Below, piece after piece: positions 31,640 to 46,600 of a stretch of DNA of 64,000 bases (positions are counted from its first letter, which is position 1; each line of letters begins with the position of its first letter). The DNA lies in NCBI RefSeq assembly GCF_029931775.1, contig NC_079321.1, positions 6,045,001-6,109,000 on the forward strand, in the 5' to 3' direction. The notes below the pieces were generated by a model. That model had not been told where the DNA came from. It ran no database searches and was given only the letters and a program-made list of their open reading frames with translations. This DNA is from Euleptes europaea (Eukaryota; Chordata; Lepidosauria; Squamata; Sphaerodactylidae). The translations under genes and the position numbers were made by a program.

Positions 31640-34600
31640 CTTACAGGGACGAGAAACAGGACTGATGTTACTGGAGGCTACAAAAGAAAGCTTGCCAAAA
31701 CTATAGTCACAGGACTGAAATTCAAATGGCTCTTTCGGGGAGGGAGGCAGGCAATGACCCAACTACTAGGGAGCCAGTAGAGGGGATCATCTTGTAGGAC
31801 TTGAACCTATGAAGTTGCCTTATACTGAATCAAGACCATTGGTCCATCAAGGTCAGTACTGTCTGTTCACAATGCCGGATTTACCTATAGGCTTGGCAGG
31901 CTGAAGCCTAGGGCCTCAAAATCTAGGGGGCCACTGGCCAAGGTGTATAATATTTTTAACACTGTCATAGGTCTTTCTTACACATGCTCTCATAACACAC
32001 TGTAACTTGAAACATAATGCTGAACTTCTGCTCTTTCACTTATACGTGAGACAAAGCCATCGGCCTACAGAAGAGCAGTCCCTGTCTTGTACAGACCTTT
32101 ATCAAATTATATACAAGGAAAAAATTCAGATTGCCTTTCCTAATGTGGAAGCAATCTTGCAGCTATTTCTTAGCTTAATGGTCACTAACTGCTCGGGAGA
32201 GATCTTTTTTTCAAGCCTCAAAAGAACTAAAAATGAATTAAGGGCCACAATGTCGCAAGACAGCTTGTCCGCACTGAGCATTCTGCGCATTGAAAGTGAC
32301 AAACTTAGACAAACACATTTTGATGAACTTTTGGATGATTTTGTTATGAGAAAGGCTAGGAAAAAACTTTTTTAGTCTTGATTATTGATTATTGTAGTTT
32401 CTTTATTTCTTAATATGTATTTTAAAAGAATATATGTACTTTAAAGAATACAACAGTAAACTTACAACTTCATTTTCCTTAAAAAAAATCCTGCTTATTC
32501 CACAAAATGTTTACAAAGTTCAGTTATTGCAAAAGTTTTTCACGGTGTTAATTTTAACATTTATCCTTTCCACCACAATCACTATTTAACAATAACATCT
32601 TAGGTCCTTTAGGGGAGGAATTGTGAATTGCGGAAATTTAAACGCCTGTCATTATCCTCGGCTTCACTGAATTTTGTTTAAAACACTCTTCCATCTTCCG
32701 CTAGCCGTGAGGATGGGGGATTAGGAGGGGCTTCACAAGTGGAATGGCCTAGGGCCTCACTTCATCTAAATCAGGCACTGTCTACTCAGACTGGCAGTAG
32801 CTCCCCAGGGTTTCAGGCAGAGGTCTTTCACACCACCTCCTACCTGATCCTTTAACTGGAGATGTTGGAGGTAGAACCTGGGACCTTCAGCATGCCAAGC
32901 AGACGCTCTACCACTAAGCCGTGGTGGTTAAGAGCAGTGGTTTGGAGTAGTGGTTTGATCTGGAGAACCGGGTTTGATTCCCCACTCCCACACATGAGCG
33001 GCAGAGGCTAATCTGGTGAACTGGATTTGTTTCCCCACTCTTCCACATGAAGCCAGCTGGGTGACCTTGGGCTAGACACAGCTCTCTCAGCCCCACCTAC
33101 CTCACAGGGTGTCTGTTGTGGGGAGGGGAAGGGAAGGTGATTGTAAGCCGGTTTGATTCTTCCTTAAGTGGTAGAGAAAGTCGGCATACGAAAACCAACT
33201 CTTCTTCTTCTTCTCTCGTACTTCTCTATTCAGTATTCTATTACATCTCTTTTCAGTAACTTAAAAGAAAATGCTAAGGCCAGTTTAGAGCAAGCAGTTT
33301 TTTGGGGAAGACAATTCCACAAGCATCCTAGTCTGAGCTTTCTCTCCAAAGTTCGGTCCTTCCCTAATGATTTTTTAAAATGTTTTTCAAAAAGTGTTCT
33401 ATTTCCCATACACCTTCAACTGGGGTATGTTGGGGAGAGGCTGTGGCTCAGTGGTACAGCCTCTGCAGAAGGTCCCAGGTTCAATCCCCGGCATCTCCAG
33501 TTAAAGGGACTAGGAAAGTAGGTGATGTGAAAGACCTCTGCCTGAGACCTTCTGCCAGTCTGAGTAGACAATACGGACTTTGATGGACCAAGGGTCTGAT
33601 TCAGTATAAGGCAGCTTCATGTGTTCACGTGTTCAACTGCTGAATTTGCTATAGTATTACGCATAAACAATAGACAAAATGAGGAAAGTTCTCCAACACA
33701 TGTTGTTAGCATGATAAATGCGTAATGACAAACCACAGTTACAGGAAGGCAATTCTTGGATGTCACATGCTCCTTCCCTTCTCTCGTGTGGGGCTGGGTA
33801 GTTAATAATTTCTGCTTTGGCAAACCTTGGTTTCTTATGTTCAAACTATAAATTATGGTTTGTTTTCTCGCTCCCGAAACCAGGATTAACTATGGTTCGG
33901 AATTTTGATTCGGCAAGAGAACATCGGTTTTAATTTGTGTCAAGAGAATGGGGGGGGGGGGGGAGGAAAGAATAAGCCAGAATAACAGAGTAAATGATGT
34001 GTGGTGTGTGTAAAGTGCCGACAAGTCGCAGCCGACTTATTTCAACCCAGTAGGGTTTCAAGGCAAGAGACTAACCGAGGTGGTTTGCCATTGCCTTCCT
34101 TTGCACAATGACCCTGGTATTCCTTGGTGATCTCCCATCCAAGTACTAACCAGGGCAGACCCTTGCTTAACTTCTCAGATCTAATGAGATCAGGCCAGTA
34201 ATCGATACTACAGGAGTCTCACAACCCTAAACACATTGACTTGAAACCCTAGTACAATCCATGGCAATGGGCAGCCTAACGTAAATTTAATAAATGTCAT
34301 TAGTTGTGTGCCGTGCCTCACCAGCCCAGACTGAGTGTGTGTGTGTGGGGGGGGGGGCTGGCTCCCGAGCCAAGTAAGAGCTCTCAAGGGGCCAGATCTG
34401 GCCCTCGGCCTTATGTCTGTCACCCCCAGTCTACTCAAAGCTGGCTGTTTGTAAGATCGAGGGTTAATGAAGACTGTCCTGACTCCCTTGCTCCCTCTAG
34501 CGACTCTCTTGCATATTCAAATTTAAAAAGAACAGTAAGCTTAAGGGACAAGTACTTACAGAAAGTTTTTCCACATCACCTTTCAGGACCCGTTCCAGGT

Positions 34601-37600
34601 AAAGCTGTTTAAGTTCACGTTCCAGTCGGGAAGGCAGCCCAGGGTACATAGTGGAACCTCCAGACAACACTATGTGCTTGTAGAACTCTGACCTAAAACA
34701 CAGACACGCCATCTTTTAGATCATAAATGATATGAACACTGAATCCCCAAGGATGGGTTTCTGTTTTTATAAAGAGCAGCACAAGTGATCATTGAGTAAG
34801 CAAACCCCACCCCCCCACCCCACAACAAAGCCTATATTGGCTGTTATCCCCCCTCCTTGGAAGGCTTTAAGAGGGGAGTGGACATGTTCATGGAGGAGAG
34901 GGCTACCCGTGGCTACTAGTCAAAATGAATACTGGTCATGATACATCCCTATTCTCTTCAGGATCAGAAGAGCATGCCTATTAGGTGCTTTGGAACACAG
35001 GCAGGATATTGCTGCTGCAGTAGTCTTGTTTGTGGGCTTCCTCGAGGCACTTGGTTAGCCCCTGTGGGAACAGACTGCTGGACTTGATGGGCCTTGGTCT
35101 GATCCAGCAGGGCTTTTTTATGTTCTCCAATATTCTCTCTGAGACCATTTACAAACCAGATTCTGAATGTCAATTCGCTGTGGTGGTGATCAGTTCAGAG
35201 ACTCTCCTCTCTAACCGACTGTTTTTAACACGTTTCGTCACATGTTAACCTACAAACTTAAACTATTTCCTTGCCTGCTTGAACCTCTGGCCTCCCTCAC
35301 CAGCCAGAATAATTCCTAATTCCGTTGATTTATGATGTGGCTTGCACCTAGCCTTTGGGAGAGACTGTGGCTCAGTGTGTGACAAATCCTAAAACTTGCT
35401 AAGGCTTAAGAGCGCCACCGAGAGCATCTGGAACACTAGATTCCGTTACAATGAGGTATTCCACTTCCATCCCACACTGGATCATCCTGGCAGACTTAAT
35501 CCCTTTTGGACAAAGGACAGTCCGGTTTGGATCAGGCCCCCGATTTGTCATGGAAGTTCAGAAGCATTATCAGGAGCTTGATGGGGGTGGGACTATATGA
35601 GATATGTAGCCTCTGACATCAGAGATGGGGGTTTGCGTGGGAGTGGGGAAATCTACTTGTCATTCTTAGAAAGGAGGCCGGCTTAGGTCCAATGCCATTT
35701 AGCGTAAATATAGGGACATTTGGGATTTTCCCGTCAGTTTTCAGTCTCCAAGTGGAAACCAGGTCCACAGGAAATTGGGTAGGGGGTTAAAGACTCCTTC
35801 GACTTCTTGTTATCACAAGGAGCTCTGCACAGTCTCTGAGGAACCAGCCACAATACAGATAACATATTTAGCTTAGTTAGTGCAACTGTATTGCTTTTCA
35901 TTTTAATATCTCTGTGGCGTTGTTGCTGGGTGCTTTCCCCTGTATTTTGTTTTGCCTTTTTTCCACCCCCTTTTGAATCCAACCACCCTTTCCCTTTTCC
36001 CCTCTCTTTTACAATAAACCTTTCTATAAAGACTTCTTTTTTTTTGCTTCACTTAGTCCCATCTATTTCTCTGACATTGTTAAGTCATTAAGGTGCTGCT
36101 GGACTTTTGCTCCGTTCTCCGGCCTAAAGGTCCACCGCAATTCAAGACGGGCCCCTTTCCCCACCCCCTACCTCTCCTGGGTAGGGAACGGACACCTACC
36201 TGGTGTCGATATCTGCAGCCTGGATGGTGTTGAAGAGCAGCTCAGCAACGCCGACCCCCTCCACGTTGATCAAGTGAGGCTGGAAAAGAGCTTCCGGAGC
36301 CTCGAACCGTTCACCACCCACTTTGATAATCCTGCCGTCTGGGAGCTGAATGACAGAAGGCACCCCCAAAACTATTACATTTCTATTGAATGCAGGCTGT
36401 GTTCTGCAAGCACCTGGTTGCTACTGGAAACCTCCCCCCCACCCAAGCAGCACAAGGCTGGCTCAAGCTTGCAAGGGGGACATCCCCGAACCGCTCTGCT
36501 GGGTCACATCATACGGTAGCTCGGCTTGCTCTATGGCACAGATCCCCAACATGGTACCTGGGTGCCCAACAAAGAAAAAGAAGAAGGTTTTTATATGCTG
36601 ACTTTCTCTACCACTTAAGGGAGAATCAAAATCACCTTCCCTTCACCTCCCCACAGCAGACACCCTGTGAGGTAGGTGGAGCTGAGAGAGCTGTGACTAG
36701 CCCAAGGTCACCCAGCTGGCTTCATGTGGAGGAGTGGGGAAACAAATCCAGATTATCCTCCACCGCTCACATGGAGGAGTGGGAAATCAAACCCAGTTCT
36801 CCAGATCAGAGTCCACTGCTCCAAACCACCGCTCTTAACCACTACACCAACTGGACCTTCGACTCCAGTTATTTGTGTTGATTTTGACCCTTTCTTGGAA
36901 CCCGGCTAAAATGTGTAATTTCCCCATCAAGAATCTAGCTGCAAAAAGAACACGTTTCACTCAAAGCGTTGCGTTTCAATTAGTGCCAGAGATGGTAAGA
37001 CTGCAGCTATGTAGCCAGCAGCCGGACACTACTCACCGTGTAGGATTCCACCAGCACCGTCGTCTCCAAGGCCAGCTTCTGCTCCTGCTCGATATTGTAG
37101 CCCACGTAGCAGAGCTTTTCTTTGATCATGCGCACCGTCTCAAAATCGGCGGAATGGTTAAAGGCGTAACCTCGTAGCAAAAGCAACTGGGGTTAAAAAG
37201 CAAGGTCAGTTAGCGACAGAGCAGAAGGCCCCTGTACTTCCAGACATAACAAAAGGGAAAGGGCCGCCTAAGTCAATTCAATGAAACAGCAAGTGACGTG
37301 GGCCAAGACACCGGAGCATTCAAGCTCTGCAGTTTGGTCTCAAGCTGGGTACTCATTTTACCGACCTCGAAAGGATGGGAGGCTGAGTCGACCTTGAGCC
37401 GGCTACCTGAAACCAACTTCCGTTGGGCTCGAACTCAGGTTGTGAGCAGAGCTTCGACTGCAGTACTGCAGCTTACCACTCTGCGCCACGGGGCTCCTAA
37501 TACTCTGGGTACCTGAGCACAAAATGGACATAAGCCGCACATCGAGTACAATGGGATGGTGCTGGTTGCCATTTTTAAAAAAAACAAACAAACAAAGGTT

Positions 37601-40600
37601 ACTGAAATATGACTGAGACTGGGAAGGGCAGCCGTGAAGGAGCTGGAAAAGATTCTTAAGTGTAAGGAGGTGTCACTAGCAACCAAGATCAAGTTAATTC
37701 ATGCCATTGTATTCCCCATTACTACGTATGAGTGTGAAAACTGGACAATGAAGAAAGCTGATAGGAAGGAAGTAGACTCCTTTTAAATGTGGTGGTGGAG
37801 GAGAGCGTTACGGATACTGTGGACTGGCAAAAAAAAACACAGATAAGTGGGTTCTAGATCAAATCAAGCCTGAACTCTCCATAGAAGCTAAAATGACCAA
37901 ACTGAGGCTATTGTACTTTGGTCACATTATGAGAAGACAAGAGTCACTGGAAAAGACAATAATGCTGGGAAAAGTTGAAGGCAGCAGGAAAAGAGGAAGA
38001 CCCAACATGAGATGGACTGACCCGATAAAGGAAGCCACGGCCCATGGTTATTCCCTGCTCTGATCACTTCTAGATTCAATGGCTGTGATGCACACTGCAG
38101 AGAGCTGCCTTTGAAAACAAGTCCAAAGGATACAAAATGAGATTGCCGATTAGCACTGGAAATGCCTTCCCAACTTTAATAGAGTGATGTTTGGTTGCAG
38201 GTCGTGCCTTCTCGCTCCTAAAACTGCCTGCTCATTGGGGGGGGGGGCTTCTTCGGAGCCCCTAATCCCCGACTTTCCAAAGCCAGGCAGCTGCCTAAAG
38301 CATACAGGGCCTTCTTGGTTGTGGCACTTTGTTTACTGAACAGGCCTCCCAACGACTAGCACCAAACCCTTCTGAACTTTAAGCAGTGATTTAAGACTTG
38401 CTCAGTTCTCAGTGATGTTTTGGATTTCGTGCTGGCCCATAATCTTACTTTACACTGCTAATGTGATGCGGCTTAAGGGCTGGGCATTTAAAGTTTGTGC
38501 TGGCTATTTTAGTTACTTTTAAGGAATGACCTGCGCATTTCTGGGAGAAAGTCATACGGGAAGAGGTATACCAAAGTTAGTTCCTCTTGTGGAAGGGGAG
38601 TCTTTGACGTCTATTGCAGTGGGATCCGTGAATTTCTTTAGGAACACTCTGGCTGTAACTGCGTATTGGTGGCCAACGCAAACTGAAGGGTGGCCGCTGA
38701 CCCTGAGATGGGCGGGGGGGGGGGGAAGGGTACACAGAGGTGGCTTGAGATTCAGAAAGTTTCTGATGAAAATGAGCTCAGTCCCTGCCGTTTGGTATCC
38801 TGGAAAGTCCCTTTCTTCCACGGCGGATTTTGATCTTCTGTAGAATAACAACTTCCTTGGCAGGGTTTCTGTTTCGTTCTTATACAAGCTTTTGAACAAA
38901 AAAAGCAGCACAGCTGTAATGGGACGATGTGGCCTTCCCCTCAGATTTAGTTACCTTGATGAGGTATCTGGTAATGTCTCTGCCAGCGATGTCTAGCCTT
39001 CTGGTGAGATGAGGAAGGGAGAAGCCTTCATAGACTGGACAGATATGGGTCACGCCATCTCCAGAATCCACAACGACACCTGTCAGTAACCCTAGACAGG
39101 AAGAGCAGGGGGGAAATCACCTCATGAGAACAGAAATGCCATAACTGGGATAACTCGTGATCATATTGGAATGCGGTGACGAGGTTTTAAAATCTTCACC
39201 TAGCTTGACTTTCCTCCTTGGGAAGAACTGACTGCGTTTCAGCAAAGTAACCCGCTTTTTAAAAAAAATAAACCAATGCACGCATTTCCTTGACAGCACA
39301 GGAAGGATCAATATGAAAGAGATCCTAGACTTCCACATATTCTGTATCGGTCGGCTGTGTTTATCTTTAGCCTTATGATTTATCCGTTACCATTTTAAAA
39401 AAATGTTAGTCATTTCACCTTTTAATGAAAGGATGTTACGCATGCAGGCATGCCGAATTCCCACAGGAACAGGAAGTAGACCAAAATATGTTCCTGCAGG
39501 GGGGGGGCACTCCTGAAACATAGGGAGGGGAAACCGAGTAGAAGTGAAGTGAGTTTATTTGTATAGCCACAGGCCATTACAAAGTATCCTAAAATATTGA
39601 CAAAATTCTAAGAAAACTGATTAAAAAAATGGGAAACACGAGTAGGAAACATTTCCACCCCTCTTCCATTCTCCTCCTTCCCTGTTATTTATTTAATTCA
39701 TTTGTACCCCACCTTTCTCCCCAATGGGGACCCCCAAAGCGGCTTTTACATCGTTCCCCTCTCCTCCATTTTAGCCTCACAACAGCCCCACGAGGTAGGT
39801 TAGAGGTTGAGAGGATATGACTGTCCCAAGGTCACCCAAGCAAGCTTCCGCGGCAGAGGGGGGATTCCAACCTGGGTCTCCCAGATCCTGGCCTGACACT
39901 CTACCCCGGGGGTGTCAAACTGCATTGTTACGAGGGCTGGATATGACATAAATGTCACTTGGTCGGGCCGGGCCATGCCTCGCCAGCCCAGATCGGGACT
40001 GGAGTGGGGGTGCCTGGCTTGCAGGGTGGATAAGAGCTCTCAAGGGGCCGGATCTGGCCTGTGGGTCTTATGTTTGACACCCCTGATCTGACCGCTCCAT
40101 CACACTGGAGAATCACGGGTCCCATACAAAAAACAAACAAACAAAATGGAAACAAGAAGAAACACCATAAATAGATCGATGGCAAAAGAAAATGGCAGCA
40201 TATGCAGTGATGGCCAGGCTGACGCATCTGTTGAACAGAAGACCAGCAGAAGAACTGAAAAGAAAATGGAAGCTCTAGTATGACTATGCAAATATGTTAT
40301 CAGTGTAATTGATATGCTTTGTTTTTCTTATTATTATTACTGAAGAGTGATAGATGTAGTAGTCATTTAGCAGGATAAGAGAAATATAGAATAAATACAT
40401 ATACTCCATATTAAATAATAATTACTAGAGGATAAAATATAGGTATTAACCTTTTAATATATAAGTTTAAGGAAGTTAAGTACATTAAGAAGTCTCATTA
40501 TTAAGAAGTCTCTTTAAGGCACATTTATTTATTTATTTATTTATTTATTTTATGCCCCACCATCACTCCCCGGATGTAGCTGGGCTTAGGGCTGCTCACA

Positions 40601-43600
40601 ACATAATAACTACAATAAGTACAATAAAAATCACATAAAATCAGTAATAAAACATATCAATAAGTCAATGATTTCCAGCCCTATAAAACGTGCGATTAAG
40701 AGCAGTATTTTACTTACCTTGAGCGTAAAGAGTGAGCACCGCTTGAATGGCTACATAGACCCCAGAAAACTGGTATGTTTCAAACATTACCTAGAAAATA
40801 AAAACATGTCTGTTTTATTTTTTTAAATCTCACCTTTCCTTCAAGGAGTTGAGATCAACGTACATGAGTCTTGTCTAACATTTTATTCCAATATCCTCAA
40901 GGGGTAGGTTGGGATAAAAGCAATTGGCCAGCTCAAGTCAATCCAGAGCGAGGAACCTGAAGCCAGGTCTCCTGAAGGCCTAGTCTTCACAAGCCACTGC
41001 ACACTGGGTTTCGAAAGGTTTCTTTTTAAACCCCCTCTCCCCCAAAAAAAACACTCTCTCATTGCCAGAAGCTCAATACATTTCACAGCTGTGAAATGTG
41101 GTCGACATTTAACATCTCGTTGAAAACTTCCCAAGTTTGATTCTGTATCTGCTAGCAAGTCATGATGATCAGATATCATTTAAGTCACAAGACTGTTCCC
41201 ACAAGTTTTTTAAAAAGAAGTAATATTTGCCTAAGATGAGTGCCATAAGTCATTTTGCCTTATCTTCGACCATGGACCAGATCCTGGCGATAATTTCCGC
41301 TAACGAAAGCCATTTCTGTTAGAAGAACAGAACTTCCTTACTTTCCCTCCCTACTTATCTCCTTGAAATGCTGCTCCTGGGGAGGACAGCGGATCCCCCC
41401 CAAGAAGATTACGAGGAGAAAATGGAGGGTGGCAGTGAGAGGGAAATCAATGAAAGTCAGCCCCTTAACAGAAATTACTGCTGGGATCCAGCCCAACTAA
41501 TGGGATTTCATAAGAGGGCTTTGAGCTTTAGGGGGTTATGAACAGTTTAGGGCGCTACCCCATAATGCAAGCAAGAAGAGCTCTTTTCATTAGTGGCAAT
41601 GAGACAGAGGAGATCCATATGTGCAGGAGAACGCAAACAGGAGGGTCACACATGCAATGTTCACTGAATGGCCTGCAACCACGCAAAGGAAACAATAAAA
41701 AATTGTATGAATTCTCTCTGACAGAAGCAAATGGCTCTCTAAGAGCCGAACATTTCAGTGTTGACATTTGACTTCAGAACGATATATTTGTTCAAGGCAG
41801 GCTCCTGTTAAAGAAGTGGCAAACCAATGTTATCGTTAGGCTAACGTTTTTCTTTTTGCCAAAGTCTGTCAATAGGCCTCGTCAGCTGATAGACTCAGCC
41901 AAAGTTTACACAGCTTACTGAAATGAACGATATACTCTGTCAAATTTTACACAGCTTACTGAAATGAAGAGGACCAGGTTTAGAAATAAAAGTGGTGTCC
42001 ACCTGACAACCCCATAACAGCACAAAATCCACAGCAGCAAAAAACTCTCCCCAAAGGGTCTCCTGATTCTTTGGGCAGAAGTGTCAAAGTCTACATCAGG
42101 GGTCCCCAATGTGGTGCCTGGGGGTACCATGGCACCCACCAGAACCTTTACTGGTGCCTACCAAGTGTTTTTAGAAAGTTGGCAGGGCCAGGTAGGTGGA
42201 TCCCAAGGATCCACAATTGGCCACTGTAGATTCTATTGGCTGTGTAGATTTTTTAAAAATGTTTTTTTGGCAGCAGATGCCACCGCAGCAAAAGGATCTT
42301 CATTATGTGACTGAAGGAAGCTATGGTGGCCTTTTCTAAACTGAAAAGACCCAGACTCTTCAGCCTTTTCTCATAGGGAAGGGGCTCCAACCATCATCTT
42401 GGTTGCCCTCTTCTGTACTTTTTCCAGCTCTGCAAATGTCCTTTTTGAGACACGGCGACCAGAACTGCACACAGTATTCCAAATGAGGCCTCACCATAGT
42501 TCTATACAGGCGTATTGTAATATTGGCTATTTTCTTCTCAGTCAGGTGTGATTTCTCTCAGAAGTACCCACCTCCACAATCTTCTCCCTGTTCTTTGTTG
42601 GGTTCATGGGAGGTTCCGTCAGCAGTATTTTACAGTTTTGTGTGTCAATGTTCAGCTTTTCCGGTCCAAAGGTGTAGTCCCAAAGATGCTTCATATCATC
42701 CCAGTTCCGGACAATGCCATTCTCCATTGGGTAGTTCACTTCCAACATGGACCTCAGCTCGCTGGCTTCATTGCCTACCATAAGATCCTACAGGGTAAAA
42801 ACGAAAACGGGTAAATTAACCTTTTCCCCTAAAAAAATTTTTTTATTCACTCTGCTTTGGGATTTTAAAAAACCCATTCAAAAGGAACTGCTGGTTTAAA
42901 TTTAGGCTTGTGATGGGTTGCCATGCCCCCCTCGGCCATCGCCAGGGGATGGGGAGGTAGGGTTGCCAGATCAAGGTTGGGAAACTCCTGGAGATTTGGG
43001 GATGAAGCTTGGGGAGGGTGGGACCTCAGTGATTTATAATGGCATAGAGTCCACCCTCCAAAGCATCCATTTTCTCCGGGGAAACTGATCTCTGTATGGA
43101 GATGTGTTGTAATTCCAGGGGATCCCGAGGTCTCACCTGGAGGCTGGCATCCCTAGATAACAGTCTTTGGGACACAGGAGACAGGCAAGGGGACAGGTTA
43201 ATGAATTCACAAGTTTCAATTTACTTCCATGACAGCAAGATTGTGCCTGACAGCCCCACATTCTGGAAGGAACGTCAGCTCGCCGTTCCACGCAAGTGAC
43301 AACCGTAGCTCCAGGACGCCAGAGGTCCTAGCTTTACACAAAACGCTTCTCAGACGCCTCAGCATTGTTTTATCGTATATTTATATGAAAAGGGGGTACA
43401 TGATATGGATTTGCACATAAGGAGGCGGGCTTAGCGGAATACACTGCCCATGCATGTCATCATGCTTCTGTGCACAGCACCAAAGGGGAGTCACGAGCAG
43501 CTGCAGAAGCAGAGAGAACAAGTAGCAGAAGCAAATTAAGGGACTGCAGGTTCCACACTGAGCCGGGGGGGGGGGGAGAAGCTTTATTTTAGCCTACAGC

Positions 43601-46600
43601 TGGCAGACTTACAGTGCAATCCTAAGGAGAGTTACTCCAGTCTAAGCCCACTGAAATGAATGGGCTTAGATTAGAGTAACTCTCTTCAGGATCACACTGT
43701 AAAACTGCAATCCTAGGCCAGTTCACCTGGCCGCAACACCGGGGAAATTCAAAGTAGATAGGGGAGGGGCAATCCTAGGCCAGTTCCAGGGGAACTTCAG
43801 GCCTCACATGGAAGCTGGCAACCCTACCCTGTAGCCCTAGGGTTTCCCTGAAGAGAAGGATAAATGTGGTTTCCCTATCATGCAATTTTTTTTTACATGG
43901 CTGTGCCGGGTGATCTATTTAGGAATCGCAGACAATGCCATATGCTGAAAACCAGTGCTGTAATTCCCCTATGGCCTTCATGATTACAGGTTGAGTATCC
44001 CTTATCTGGACAACCGATATCCGGACTGATCCGAAAACCGGACCTTTTGAGCCGGCATGCAGGCGTTACTCATAGGCCCTCAGCACTGATGGTTCAGTGT
44101 ACACAAAATTATTTAATATATTGTTTAAAATTGCATTCAGGCTATGTGCACAAAGTATATATAAAACATAAATGAGTTTCATGTTTTGACTTGGGTCCCA
44201 TCCACAAGATAGCTCATTATGTATACGCAAAAATTCCAAAATATGGAAAGATCTGAAATACGGACCACTTCTGGTCCCAAGCAGTCCAGATAAAGGATAC
44301 TCAACCTGTATTATTATTTTTACACAGTACAGGCATAAAAGAGGCAGCCTTTGTTCTGCGTCCCACCAACATTCTAACTTTCCATGTAATCCAAATGAAG
44401 AAAGTTCAATTAGTCCTCATGCTTTTAACTAAAGCTAACTAAAGCGAACATTGCCTGTCAATGGAGCTGCCAAAGAAATGCTTCTTAATATTATCACATA
44501 CAGACAAATACAGGGGGAGCGGTTGATCTTCAGCAACTGAACACAATATAACATCTAAACCATAGATATCTACTTCCAGCATGGTGTAGTGGTTAAAAGC
44601 GGTGGTTTGGAGCACTGGACTCTGACCTGGAGAAACAGGTTTGATTCCCCACTCCTCCACATGAGCGGCGGAGGCTAACCTGGTGAACTGGATTTGTTTC
44701 TCCTCTCCTCCACATGAAGCCAGCTGGGTGACCCTGGCCTAGTCACAGCTCTATTAAGAGCTCTCTCAGCCCCACCTACCTCACAGGGTGTCTGTTGTGG
44801 GGAGGGGAAGGTGATTGTAAGCCGGTTTCATTCTGCCTTAAGTGGTAGAGAAAGTCGGCATATAAAAGCCAACTCTTCTTCTCTTTGCACAAAACTTCCC
44901 TACACACACACACACACACACACAAACATGGAAGTTTTGTGCAGACAGAAGAACTAGATTCAAGTCCAATAGCACCTTAGAGACCAAAAAGATGTTCAAG
45001 GTACGAGCTTTCAAGAGTCAAAGTTCCCTTCATCAGATACAAGTCGTAAAAGAGATCCCCGAGTCCTTATATCCCAGTCGGAGTCAGGAATGGATGCAGA
45101 GGTACAATTCACATTGTAATCAGCTTGATCCAAGCAGAGGAGGAATGTTTAGAGGCAGAAAATTAGCATCATCAAAATAGTGGAAGTCCTCAAACAGAGA
45201 AGCTGCAAGGGGAGATTACAACGAGATTAAAACTTGTGTTCGTTCACAAATTCAGAGCAACTGACCCTCCCTCCCAGGGCTGAGTAGGAACATAGGATTC
45301 TCATTTCACTACAGATGCTAATTTTCTGCCATTTTCTGGCTGGCTCCGCCTGCTGCAGGAGCCATTTTCTGGCTGCACCCACTATCCTGTGTCAAGGTGC
45401 CAAAGGTGGCCACAGGCTCAAAAAGGTTGGGGATCCCCTGAGGTCTAGTTTGCCACCAGCTCATGCTACATTTCCCCCGTGCAACCCCAGGAACTATGGG
45501 AGGAATCACATGAAGAAAAGGGATAGCCCGCATGTGTAAACCAGCTCCAATCGTGTTAATAGCCCTATCTGAACCTTTCTAATGCCTGCACAGTAAATGC
45601 TGTGTGAGCATTCTCTATGTAGCTCACCTCTATTATGGCTTAAGACACAGTTTCTAGCATGGATACTAAACTCTGTACTGACATTTAGGCTAAATGGGCC
45701 TGTGCCTACAGGCGGCTGCCCTTATTGGGAGTATAACAAGAAAAAACAACATAGGCAGACCACCATCTTAGACTCCAACAGTTATGTATGTAATAAACCT
45801 TAGTACAATTCCCTAAACATATAAAATTCATGTTTCAAAATCACAGGTAAGTACAAAAAGTCATACGACCGTCTTCACCTACACTGTGTTTTGTAGACAT
45901 GCTCACAACTCAAGAAGTCGATACAACGTATTGTTAGTTAGGATTTTCATGCAGTTTCCTTGCGTTTATAGCAATATGACTTTTTGTACTTACCTGAATT
46001 TATATGTTTAGGGAATTGTACTAGGGATTACTACATACATTGCTGTTGAGTCTAAGACGGTGGTCTGCCTATGTTATTTTTTCTTGTCGTATTTACATTT
46101 TAACATAGTGGTGCGATTTCTTGATATTACTCATTGGGAGTATGTCATATTTGGAAGAAATGTACAAGAATTTAAGAGCCACCAAACCAAAGCAATGAAG
46201 GAAGATTAAAAGGAGGTGCGTATTCAAAACTGACGATGACATGGGAAAATTTTAAAGGCACCAAAAAAGAAAGAAAAAAGAAAGAAAAGGAAGGCTACAA
46301 GGGTCCCATCAAGCAAAAGTTTAGATGACAGTCTTTGTGGGGAGGCGCCTCCCTTACCATCTTTTTGTTATTCTACTTCAACAAGTCAAGAAAGATGAAG
46401 AAGAGGCAGAAGCAAGAGAATCAGAAGTAGTCTAAACGGAATCCTTAATTCAAATTGTTTAAGCATGCACAACAGAAATAAAGCAGAAAACCAGATGTGG
46501 GGACAGGTGGAAATGTTCCAAAGCTTGCTTAGTCTGGAGAAGAGGAGGTTGAGGGGGGACGCGATCGCTCTCTTGAAGTATTTGATGGGCTGTCACTTAG

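Larger units (their letters stand above)
31805..32922 (-). repeat. tRNA-Ala-type SINE split by a hAT element
   Basis: 31805-31869 and 32781-32922 together form one inverted SINE. The break carries 8-bp duplications TCTGTTCA and TCTACTCA. Confidence 0.85.
31640..34559 (-). other. ACTR2: ACTR2 intron 8
   Basis: Contains a SINE split by a hAT transposon, three further SINEs and a hAT MITE piece. 33630-34005 is unassigned. Confidence 0.85.
37187..38954 (-). other. ACTR2: ACTR2 intron 5
   Basis: Contains a tRNA SINE (37330-37497) and a BovB fragment (37605-38085). 38086-38954 is unassigned. Confidence 0.85.
39092..40717 (-). other. ACTR2: ACTR2 intron 4
   Basis: Holds a Sauria SINE (39690-39905), a hAT MITE (39906-40086) and a LINE 3' end (40520-40680). 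39092-39540 and 40087-40519 are unassigned. Confidence 0.85.
40791..42571 (-). other. ACTR2: ACTR2 intron 3
   Basis: Carries a CR1 fragment (42325-42530) and a partial hAT MITE (42097-42320). 40791-42096 shows no supported feature. Confidence 0.85.

Noticed and set aside
32007-32375. Host ZMYM-type gene exon
   Set aside because: It sits between hAT terminal repeats with 8-bp duplications, so it is a transposon remnant, not a host exon.
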